This document shows, in pieces, positions 7,177 through 15,127 of a stretch of DNA of 45,848 bases; the stretch's first letter is position 1, and every line of letters starts with the position of its first letter. Below the pieces are notes generated by a model. That model was not told the DNA's origin. It searched no databases and saw only the letters and a program-made list of their open reading frames with translations. The DNA lies in the NCBI RefSeq assembly GCF_900129865.1, contig NZ_FQXD01000023.1:1-45848 (forward strand), written 5' to 3'. A program made the position numbers and the translations under genes. The stretch comes from Virgibacillus chiguensis. GTDB lineage: Bacteria; Bacillota; Bacilli; Bacillales; Amphibacillaceae.

Positions 7177-8793
7177 ATGAGATATTATTTGGAAGCGGAT
7201 ACAATTATTATGAATGCGAGAGTTTTTACCATGGATGACCTGCAACCGAGAGCTGAGGCAATAGCAATTAAAGATGGAAACATTGTCTACGTTGGATCTG
7301 AGGAAGAGGTTTTTTCTTGGAAAGGTGAGAATACTCAAATTGTAGATGTGAATGGAAAAACGGTATTACCAGGATTTATTGAAAGTCATACACATCCGGT
7401 TGAATACGGATTAAATTTACTTAAATTAGACTGTCGCCCTAACGAAACTCCATCCATAGGAGCTATCCTAAAAAAAGTTAAAGAAAAAGCGGATCGATTG
7501 CCAGAAGGTGAATGGATTAGAGGGTGGGGGTGGGATGACAGTAGAATGAAAGAAAAGCGAAATCCAACACGATGGGATTTAGATAAAGTTGCTCCAAACC
7601 ATCCGGTTATTTTAGAGAGAACCTGTAAACATATGGCTGTATGTAATTCAAAAGCGCTAGAAATTAGTGGTGTTTCTGAAAATACTTCAAGTCCTGATGG
7701 TGGGCATATAGAACGTGAAAAAGATACTGGGAAATTAACAGGCCTGGTTCAAGAAAAAGCTCAAGGAATGATAGCTGTCCCTCAATACAAAGTGAAAGAT
7801 ATCATAAAAGGAATGAAATTAGCGCAAAAAGATTTTGCTAAATGGGGAATAACAACCGTACATGAAATGGGTACACAGGCTAACTACTTTAGGGCTTATC
7901 AGGAAATGGATATGAATAAAGACTTACAAGTAAGAATTAGGCCATGGTTTTGGGCGATCGATCAAAATGGATTTCAAGGTTATTTTGATGAAGTTTTAGC
8001 CTTGGGTATTCAAAGTGGTTTGGGTGACGATATGATAAAAGTTCAAGGCATGAAGTTCATGCTTGATGGTAGTGTAGGGGGGAAAACGGCAGCAGTAGAA
8101 ATGCCCTATGAAAATGAAGAGAACCGCGGCATCCTGTATGATAATGCAGATCACTTTTCCCCTTTTGTGAAACAAGCCTTAGAAGCTGGATTAAGAGTGG
8201 CGATACATGGAATTGGAGAAAGAGCAATAGAAGTAGCTATTACTGCGTTTGAACGAGCAAGTACATCTGTTGATATCAAGAAAATGAGAAATCGTATTGA
8301 ACATTGTGGTCTTCCAACTCATGATCATTTAAGGAGGATGAAGAATCTTGAATTAATAGCTGCTTCCTCCATAGGTTTTGTTTATTATTTGGGTGATAGT
8401 TATTTGAAAAACCTTGGAGAAGAAAGAGTAAAACGAGTTTATCCTCATCGCTACTTTAAGGAGTATGATATTGTTGCACCAGGAAATTCAGACTTGCCTG
8501 TTACTGGTGGCAATCCATGGACAGGGATTTATGCAGCGGTAAACAGAAAAACAATATCTGGTCAAGTACTCGATAAAACGCAAAACATTACTATACACGA
8601 TGCGATTAAAGCATACACAGCCGATGCAGCATATAGTTCAGGGGAAGAACATTTAATTGGTGTAATTAGACCTTCCGCAAAAGCAGATATTATTGTTGTT
8701 TCTGAGAATCCGTACGAAATAGATGTAGAGAACCTAATAGATATCAATGTGGAATATACGTTTTTAAATGGAAAATTAATCTACAATCAATAA
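7177..8793 (+). CDS. YtcJ-like amidohydrolase (amidohydrolase 3 family)
   Basis: A 538-residue metal-dependent hydrolase of the amidohydrolase superfamily, cytoplasmic (no signal peptide). An N-terminal beta-sandwich segment (ADTIIMNARVFTMDD) is followed by the TIM-barrel. Metal-site motifs are in the expected places: HTH in GFIESHTHPVEYG near residue 70, the MKFMLDGSVGG strand near 290, AIHGIGERA near 346, RIEHCGL near 372, and the conserved Asp in GNSDLPV near 435. The C-terminus returns to the sandwich (KADIIVVSENPYEID). Families like this cleave amide or ester bonds; the substrate is unknown. RBS GAAAGGAAG lies upstream. The neighbouring symporter starts 31 nt later, suggesting an uptake-and-hydrolysis pair. 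Confidence 0.9.
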   Translation: MRYYLEADTIIMNARVFTMDDLQPRAEAIAIKDGNIVYVGSEEEVFSWKGENTQIVDVNGKTVLPGFIESHTHPVEYGLNLLKLDCRPNETPSIGAILKKVKEKADRLPEGEWIRGWGWDDSRMKEKRNPTRWDLDKVAPNHPVILERTCKHMAVCNSKALEISGVSENTSSPDGGHIEREKDTGKLTGLVQEKAQGMIAVPQYKVKDIIKGMKLAQKDFAKWGITTVHEMGTQANYFRAYQEMDMNKDLQVRIRPWFWAIDQNGFQGYFDEVLALGIQSGLGDDMIKVQGMKFMLDGSVGGKTAAVEMPYENEENRGILYDNADHFSPFVKQALEAGLRVAIHGIGERAIEVAITAFERASTSVDIKKMRNRIEHCGLPTHDHLRRMKNLELIAASSIGFVYYLGDSYLKNLGEERVKRVYPHRYFKEYDIVAPGNSDLPVTGGNPWTGIYAAVNRKTISGQVLDKTQNITIHDAIKAYTADAAYSSGEEHLIGVIRPSAKADIIVVSENPYEIDVENLIDINVEYTFLNGKLIYNQ

Positions 8794-8823
8794 AAAATAA
8801 AATATAGAAGGGTAGGACCATGA

Positions 8824-10265
8824 ATGTTCCCGGAAGAACAAAAAATGGTATTAGGTTCCATAGTGATTCTTTATTTCTTCTTTTTATTCGCCCTTTCTGT
8901 TTACATTAATAAAAGTTCGATTAAAACATATGATGATTACAATTTGGCAAGCAGAAATGTATCATTATTTCCTATTATCCTAACTTTTGTTGGGACTGCT
9001 GTTGGGGGATCGACATTACTCGGTTTTATGGAAAATGGATATGTTTTAGGGATGGGACAGCAATGGTTGAACATTAGCTTATTAGTAGTGGGAATACTTA
9101 TGGCCTTCTTTCTAGTAAAAAAGATTAGAAAGATAGGAAGTAAACATAGAATGGTTACCATTGGTGACTTTACAGCACTTCGATACGGTGAATCCGCACG
9201 TATTCCTACTGTTATAAGTATATTGATTGCCTATTGCGCAATTACAGGTATGCAATTTACTGCTATTGCCACTATATTAAATTTGACGATTGGCCTTAGC
9301 ATGACCACAGGGGTTGTAATTAGTTGGGTTCTATTAACCATCAAGACATATTACGGGGGATTAAAATCTGTTATATGGCAGGATGCTGTTCATGGGACTA
9401 TACAGACAGTTGGTGTATTCTTACTATTCTTTGCCACTTTAATTGTTGCAGGAGATTTTAGTACTATTTCACAGTAAATGCTCAGGCAATAAACGAAGGA
9501 AGCCACTTAAATGTTTTTGGAATACCGACAACAGAAGTTTTAATATATACTGTTACAATTGGAGGTTATCAGTTTGTTCGGCAAGATTTATGGCAAAGGT
9601 ATTGGGCAGCCAGTAGTGACAGAGTAGCTCTTCGTGGATACTGGGCTTCCATCATCCTTGGTTGTTTAATTGGAGCATTTGTAATTGCTATTGGAGTCTT
9701 AGGAAAATATGGTTTACAACTTAATATGGAAAATTCAGCGTTAATTTATTATGAAGTTATTACAAACGTTTTTCATTTCCCAATAATTATAATCATGATT
9801 ACCGCGTTAATGGCAACCGTTATTTCAACTGCTGATTCCTTTTTTATGGCAAGTTCTTCTTCCGTTATCAATGATTTAATTAAACCTAGAATGAAGAATA
9901 GGGATGATACAAAGTTATTGAAATACAGTCGCTTATCCGTAATTTTAGTTTCAGTCTTTGCATTATTGCTTTCCTTGTATATTCCACAATTAGTAAATCT
10001 ATGGGTAACTGGTACAGCCATGTTGGTATCGGGCTTATTGGCACCTGTTGTTTTTGGGCTATTTTGGAAAGGTGCAACCAAACAAGCAGGTATTTCATCC
10101 ATGTGGTTAGGGCTCGTTGTTGCGGTTACATGGCAAATTTCAGGTCATCCTTTTGGAGTACATCCGGTATTTCTCGGATTGCCTATTTCTATTCTAACGT
10201 TGCTTATTGTTTCATTCCTGACAAAGGACAAGGAGCAAGATAACTCTATAGATATAGCAAATTAA
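8824..10265 (+). pseudogene. Sodium:solute symporter (SSF family), frameshifted
   Basis: Translation from ATG 8824 gives the first six or so membrane segments of an SSF transporter, with the family's early motif TAVGGSTLLGFMENGY and a cytoplasmic loop TIGDFTALRYG. It then stops at 9475. The zero frame from about 9460 continues without a stop (NAQAINEGSHLNVFG..., then GGYQFVRQDLWQRYWAA) into the segment previously readable from ATG 9726, which has the late motifs VISTADSFFMASSSS and LLAPVVFGLFWKGATKQAG. One indel near 9460-9475 therefore splits a gene of about 480 codons. Both halves are well preserved, so the break is recent or a sequencing error. Start by GAAGGGTAGG. It would have imported the substrate of the upstream amidohydrolase. 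Confidence 0.85.
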
Positions 10266-10523
10266 TTATTATTGGGAGGCGGTGATCACTTTGTTTTTGA
10301 AAATAACGAAAGATAGTAATACGAATTAGCTAAAAAACATATCCGAATACTTGTCGTAAATCTTCTATAATTTACATAAATGAAGTATGTCCTAAAACAT
10401 ATTTGCTTCCTTCCTTTTAGTTTTTCGTCTAATGTTTCATACTGCTGTCTATATTAAATAGAAACTATTAAAACATTGTATTTGTTTAAGAGTAATTAAG
10501 AACCAATTAACAGTTTATTTTGA
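10266..10523. other. AT-rich intergenic, nothing recognised
   Basis: GGGAGGCGGTGATCAC at 10275 looks like a ribosome binding site, but the following TTG/ATG frames run only about a dozen codons. It may be the start of a gene lost by deletion. No other structure seen. Confidence 0.4.
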
Positions 10524-10789
10524 AAGATAAGAAAGTATAAAATTTGATGCTATGGCGTAACCAAATAACCGAATGGGCCCCGTCCGGCTCCAGCACTCAA
10601 CAATTAGGCGAATTCACTCCATTGCCCTAGGATAATTCATCATCGGTTCGTTCTAAATAGGAAGGCCGGCTAAAGACGGGTTTGCCGGAGGGCGCCGGCA
10701 TACTCCTGTTGCAGGAGCATGATTCCTAAAACTTGAGTTGATTCGTTCCAGTCGCTACGTTGCTAAACGGGCGCTTGCACCTTTGTTCT
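10524..10789 (+). repeat. Long copy of an inverted repeat flanking the regulator-exporter pair
   Basis: 10524-10564 (41 nt) and 10775-10789 (15 nt) together match, in reverse complement, the contiguous block 14347-14402, with one mismatch in each part. Between them, 10565-10774 (210 nt) is present only in this copy. It is visibly richer in G+C than its surroundings, with GCCGGC at 10665 and again at 10694 and a CTCCTG/CAGGAG hairpin at 10703-10717. No open reading frame of note. See the findings. Confidence 0.8.
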
Positions 10790-10894
10790 TAGTTTTCAGT
10801 ATGTTCAAGCTTATTTCATTTTAATTAGCTAAGAGGCAGAAAATAATATAAAAACACTTTTTGTATATGTCGCTCTGTACTAGTTTTTAAAGTT

Positions 10895-12136
10895 CTACGC
10901 AATATCTTTTTTTGTTTTTAATCTATAATCCTGAACGGTCCATAAGAAACCCATTATCCCAAGGCCGCCTATTAACAAAAACAGAACTGTCATCATAGCA
11001 TTCGATAATAAAGCACTAACCATTAGACCTAAACTACCTAATATTTGTCCTGCATCCATGGATAATCCGCTCACTGCTATATAAGAGCCTCTTGCATCTT
11101 TATTTGCCAATTGAGCTACATAGGTTGAACGAATAGGCTGGAAAAGAATTTCTCCTACAGTAGCTACTGCGATTGCAACTGTTAACAGGACTATCACGTT
11201 ATTCCATGCTAAGAAGCTATAACCCAATACGTACATAAACAAGCCTACGAACAAAGTAGTATTCATATTTATTTTCTGAGCTATGTTTCCAACTATACCC
11301 GATGCTAAAATTACAATCATCGTATTAGTAACAATTAGAATGCTTAACATTTTGGGACCATCAATGATGAGTCCGAAAATCGAAGTATGAATATCTTCAT
11401 TTAGACGAACAGCGATAAAGCCATATAGCTGAAATTCTAACGATAGAATGAGTAGTGTTGATACGCAAAGGACCATAAAACGAACGTCTTTTAATACTTT
11501 TATATAATCGGAAATAAAGCCTAAAATAACACCATTTTTCTTATCATTTTTTGGCACATAATCATCTTGAATCCATCCCACTGTTAACAAGAATGTAAAG
11601 ATTGAGAGGATGGCAAATCCTAAAAACAGCTCAAATTTATGAGTTTGGAAGAATAAACCACCGAGGATGATCCCAATGGAGAATGCAAGATTGCTAGACC
11701 AATAGACAAATCGATACATCAAGGGCTGTTCTTCCTCTGAACTAACGTCTATTAGGAGTGCTTCTGAGGCAGGGTCGATAAATCTGCTGGTAATACTTAA
11801 TAGAAAAAACATAAAAAAAGTAAGCCAGACAGATTCAAACCATGGAGAATTAGCAAGAGCAATAATGACAAATGAAATTGTTTGAATCATACTTCCTGCT
11901 ACCATGACTTTTTTTCTTCCAAACCGATCTGCAAAAGAACCCCCATACATACCAAAGATGATCGATACAACGGTTGTCAATGTTAAAATTGCTCCAGCCC
12001 AAGCTATTCCTAGATTACTGGAAAAATAAATGGCCATAAAGGGAAATATACTCATTTCCGCTATATCCGAAACAAATGAAACAACCATGCGGATTTTAAT
12101 ATTCAAATGAAATTGTTTAAAATCAGATAAATTCAT
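10895..12136 (-). CDS. MFS family efflux transporter
   Basis: A 413-residue integral membrane protein with about 12 hydrophobic segments. The MFS motif A, GGSFADRFGRKKVM, lies between segments 2 and 3 (near residues 64-78), with a conserved acidic residue in RFIDPASEALLIDV (near 118). The fold and the loop of about 30 polar residues in the middle fit drug:proton antiporters. It lies downstream of, and on the same strand as, the SgrR-type regulator gene, with a 256-nt gap. A common arrangement is that an SgrR-like protein controls its adjacent exporter. Proximity to the biosynthetic cluster makes it a candidate exporter or self-resistance pump, but it is divergently oriented and bracketed by repeats, so it may be an independent unit. 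Start ATG follows GAAGGGAAGGAGAAG on the minus strand. Confidence 0.87.
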   Translation of the reverse strand: MNLSDFKQFHLNIKIRMVVSFVSDIAEMSIFPFMAIYFSSNLGIAWAGAILTLTTVVSIIFGMYGGSFADRFGRKKVMVAGSMIQTISFVIIALANSPWFESVWLTFFMFFLLSITSRFIDPASEALLIDVSSEEEQPLMYRFVYWSSNLAFSIGIILGGLFFQTHKFELFLGFAILSIFTFLLTVGWIQDDYVPKNDKKNGVILGFISDYIKVLKDVRFMVLCVSTLLILSLEFQLYGFIAVRLNEDIHTSIFGLIIDGPKMLSILIVTNTMIVILASGIVGNIAQKINMNTTLFVGLFMYVLGYSFLAWNNVIVLLTVAIAVATVGEILFQPIRSTYVAQLANKDARGSYIAVSGLSMDAGQILGSLGLMVSALLSNAMMTVLFLLIGGLGIMGFLWTVQDYRLKTKKDIA

Positions 12137-12162
12137 TACTTTTCTTCTCCTTCCCTCTTAAT

Positions 12163-12200
12163 ATTGTATATTGGAAATTAAGAAGGAAAAAGTGCAATGT
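12163..12200 (+). promoter_or_regulatory. Candidate operator, copy upstream of the MFS gene
   Basis: ATTGTATATTGGAAA at 12163-12177 recurs exactly at 14225-14211 on the opposite strand, upstream of the regulator gene. The similarity continues for about 20 nt more (A-rich, then AAAAAGTG). It lies 27 nt before the MFS start codon. Confidence 0.55.
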
Positions 12201-12392
12201 ATGTTTTTATATTTCACATTTTTTAGAGAATTTGTTTTTCTAAATGAGAAAAGTCCAACAGTAAATAAGCATGCAGTCCATACTCTAATCTACTAGCTAT
12301 AATTATTATTAAAGGGGTATCCTATATTAAAAATACATCTTTCAAAAAATGCTTGTGATAATCATTATATTAGCTATTTATAAATTATAAGC

Positions 12393-14147
12393 TCATTCTT
12401 TTTTTATCCATAACTTCTGGAATATTGGCCAACCGTATCCGCTTATATGAATTCCTTGTAAATTTGATTGGAAGGTGTCCTGTTCAGATGCATGAACGGT
12501 AAAAATAATGGTGCCATCTTCTTTTAACTTTTCTTCAACTGCTTGAAATACTTGAAGAAATCCCTCAAAATTAGGCTGTTTTATTATAGCATTGAACCCT
12601 TTGTCTAATTCGTCAAGTTGAGAAGGACTAAGAAATCTACGAATTCCATATTCATTGCGAAGCAGTATTAGAATTGCTAACTCTATATTATCTTCAAACC
12701 CTTCTCCTGTGTAAACGGCATCAAAGGATAACATGAAATCTTCATTGTAAATATCCGCTAACTCAATTGGGTGAACTTTAACCTTAATCCCGATCTCCTT
12801 TAGTTTGTGTGCCATCCAATTGGCATCCTCTAAAAAATCTTCAAAACGTAATGCAGCTAAATGGATAATTTCACCTTTGTATTTCGATTTATTAAGAAGT
12901 TGTTTTGCCTTTATAGTCGAATGCTTCATGTTCTTGTAATCGCTCTTACTTGGAATAAAACTTGTGGAAGGCGCTTCTCTTGCTCCCCCCAAGTCCTGTA
13001 CCATTTTTCGAGAATCAATCATTTCACTCACTGCCTGTTTAAAGAAACAGCTTTGGTGGGCACCTGACTTTTTCATGTTAAATATTAAGTAATTACTTCC
13101 ATTATCATAAATGGTATAAGTTAATCCTTTCGTTTTATCTTTTCCTAGATTATCATGGGTAAAAAAATTCAATGGATTAAGGTTAGTTTCAGGTAGTTTC
13201 CACATTTGAATTTGGTCTAAAAAAGGTCTTCCTTGAAAATGATATTCAAAAGCCTTTAAAACAATTTTTTTATCATTCACAAAGTCAATTTTGAAAGGTC
13301 CCGTTCCTATAAGAATGGAGCTATTAATATCATATCCTATAGGGATAATAGATGTGAAAATAGCACTTAAAAAATTGGAAAATACACGATTCCCATCTTT
13401 TAAGTGAAAGGATATGATGTACTTGTTTTGAATCGTAATATCTTGTATCCCCTCCAACAACCATTTATTTGGAATATCTATTCCACCATTTATAAGTGAT
13501 TGAAATGTCCATTGAACGTCTTTACTAGTTAAAGTTTTTCCATCATGAAATCGAACCCCTTTGCGAATATAAAAGGTCCAAATGGAGTAGTCCTCGTTAA
13601 CTTCCCATCCATGTGCAAGATGGGGTTCGATCGTTTTGCTAACAGGATTATAACGAACTAGTGTGTCAAAGACCTCATTTAGGATATGAGCCTCTGTAGC
13701 AATTGTTACAAAAAAAGGGTTCATATTATACATACTGTGTTGACATGGCATATGTAAAATATCATTCATTTCCTCTTGATTGTCTATATGTTGAATACCA
13801 AATGCATTTTTAATCGTAGATAAAAGATTCTCTTTTAGGCTAGAGGAAAAATTACTTTGTTTTACAAAGTTTACTGCTTCTTTCACTTTCTCCTTTTTAA
13901 CCAAATTTTCAACATGAAGAAGTGCTGCTTCGTCCAAAGGCTTTAAAAATGTTAAGGTTGATTTTTTGCCACGACCACGTTGACCTTTCCAAGCAACATA
14001 CCCTTTTTCAATCCATTTTTGCAATATATAGTGAGCATTTCTAGAAGAACAGAAAAGAATAGCTGCTATTTCTTGTTTGGATATTAGTATTTTATCCGCC
14101 TGTTGATATTTAAATTTTAAATCGATATAGTACTCTAAAACCTCCAT
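12393..14147 (-). CDS. SgrR-type transcriptional regulator with solute-binding domain
   Basis: About 584 residues. The N-terminus is a winged-helix SgrR_N-type DNA-binding domain (LISKQEIAAILFCSSRNAHYILQKWIEKGYVAWK). From about residue 150 onward is a family 5 extracellular-solute-binding domain without signal peptide (VFDTLVRYNP, then HLAHGWEVNEDYSIWTFYIRKG and FHDGKTLTSKDVQWTF, the hallmark of the oligopeptide-binding fold). So it is a cytoplasmic ligand-sensing regulator. Two starts are possible. ATG 14147 has GAAGGAG 11 nt upstream and is preferred; ATG 14189 would add 14 hydrophobic residues and has only a weak RBS. It most likely senses a small molecule or peptide and controls the MFS gene downstream. 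The shared motif before both genes supports this. Confidence 0.85.
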   Translation of the reverse strand: MEVLEYYIDLKFKYQQADKILISKQEIAAILFCSSRNAHYILQKWIEKGYVAWKGQRGRGKKSTLTFLKPLDEAALLHVENLVKKEKVKEAVNFVKQSNFSSSLKENLLSTIKNAFGIQHIDNQEEMNDILHMPCQHSMYNMNPFFVTIATEAHILNEVFDTLVRYNPVSKTIEPHLAHGWEVNEDYSIWTFYIRKGVRFHDGKTLTSKDVQWTFQSLINGGIDIPNKWLLEGIQDITIQNKYIISFHLKDGNRVFSNFLSAIFTSIIPIGYDINSSILIGTGPFKIDFVNDKKIVLKAFEYHFQGRPFLDQIQMWKLPETNLNPLNFFTHDNLGKDKTKGLTYTIYDNGSNYLIFNMKKSGAHQSCFFKQAVSEMIDSRKMVQDLGGAREAPSTSFIPSKSDYKNMKHSTIKAKQLLNKSKYKGEIIHLAALRFEDFLEDANWMAHKLKEIGIKVKVHPIELADIYNEDFMLSFDAVYTGEGFEDNIELAILILLRNEYGIRRFLSPSQLDELDKGFNAIIKQPNFEGFLQVFQAVEEKLKEDGTIIFTVHASEQDTFQSNLQGIHISGYGWPIFQKLWIKKE

Positions 14148-14187
14148 TTGAAAACAAACTCCTTCAAAATATGAAAAATAAAATTTC

Positions 14188-14225
14188 ATATTTCACTTTT
14201 TTCTTATTATTTTCCAATATACAAT
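14188..14225 (-). promoter_or_regulatory. Candidate operator, copy upstream of the regulator gene
   Basis: On the minus strand this reads ATTGTATATTGGAAA followed by an A-rich run and AAAAAAGTGAAAT, ending at the upper candidate start codon. It is an exact 15-nt match to 12163-12177. TATATT within it could be a -10 box, so it may be promoter and operator together. Confidence 0.55.
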
Positions 14226-14346
14226 AAAACATAGATAATGAAAAGGAAAAAAATTACTTTCATAGCATGATTATACTATAATAAAGGAAATTTTAAATTT
14301 TTTATAGTTCTATTATATTAGGAATTAATTTTAGTTTTTAATAGTT

Positions 14347-14402
14347 AGAACAAAGGCGCAATTGGTTACGCCATAGCATCAAATTTTATGCTTTCTTATC
14401 TT
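14347..14402 (-). repeat. Short copy of the flanking inverted repeat
   Basis: 56 contiguous nt that match, inverted, the two outer parts of 10524-10789 (15 + 41 nt, one mismatch in each part) and lack that copy's 210-nt centre. It ends 22 nt before the phosphopantetheinyl transferase gene, so it may also contribute to that leader. Confidence 0.8.
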
Positions 14403-14424
14403 ATGAAAAAGTAGGGTGTGATAT

Positions 14425-15111
14425 ATGTTAGATATTTATCTAATCAAGTTGCCAACAAAAATACATAATTTTTCTCGTTTATTAAATGTTATTGATTTAG
14501 AAAAAAAAGAAAAAATTAGATCTTTTGTTAGAATATCCGATTCTTATAGAACGTTGATTTCTGATTTGTTAGTTAGATATATATTGTCAAAAAGATTACA
14601 TGTCAGCTACAATGATTTAACGTTTGGGTTAGGGGAATTTGGTAAACCTTTTTGTTCTTCTCATCATGTTCATTACAATATTTCACACTCCGGTGATTGG
14701 ATAGTTGTGGCAGTTGGAGAATTCGGGATAGGAATTGATATAGAAAAAGTGAATAGATGCGATTTTGACGATATAGTACTAACATTTTTTTCAAGCACGG
14801 AAATACAACATTATCTTCGAACTCCTGCTGCAGAGAGGAAAGAAACTTTTTTTGAAATATGGACATTGAAGGAGTCTTTTGTGAAAAATATGGGACTAGG
14901 ATTAAATGTGCCTTTAGATCGGTTTTCGATATGGAAGTACAAGGAAGAAATATATATTAAACAAGATTTTGATGATAATGAGTACTATTTTAAACAATAT
15001 GATGCTGTAGCTAACTATAAATTATCGGTTTGTTATAGAGAAGATTTTTTTCCAAAAGAGTGCCAACTAAACGAAGTTAATATGGGCTTGTTAGAAAATT
15101 TTTTTGTTTGA
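14425..15111 (+). CDS. 4'-phosphopantetheinyl transferase, Sfp type
   Basis: A 228-residue enzyme that transfers phosphopantetheine from CoA to the active Ser of carrier domains, turning the apo-ACP/PCP domains of this cluster into their active form. Motifs are in the Sfp order: FGKPF near residue 74, NISHSGDW near 88, GIDIE at 103-107 (Mg-binding Asp105 and Glu107), and WTLKESFVK from Trp146 (Lys149, Glu150). The length is typical for Sfp-type (about 220-240). It ends 16 nt before the first synthase gene and is clearly cotranscribed with it. The ribosome binding site is weak (AGTAGGGTG). It is the first gene of the biosynthetic operon and defines its left edge. Confidence 0.95.
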   Translation: MLDIYLIKLPTKIHNFSRLLNVIDLEKKEKIRSFVRISDSYRTLISDLLVRYILSKRLHVSYNDLTFGLGEFGKPFCSSHHVHYNISHSGDWIVVAVGEFGIGIDIEKVNRCDFDDIVLTFFSSTEIQHYLRTPAAERKETFFEIWTLKESFVKNMGLGLNVPLDRFSIWKYKEEIYIKQDFDDNEYYFKQYDAVANYKLSVCYREDFFPKECQLNEVNMGLLENFFV

Positions 15112-15127
15112 TATAGGAGGTCATTAA

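Noticed and set aside
8824-10265. Two separate small transporters
   Set aside because: The two open frames are the front and back halves of one SSF protein, joined by a third segment in the second frame without a start codon; a single indel explains it.
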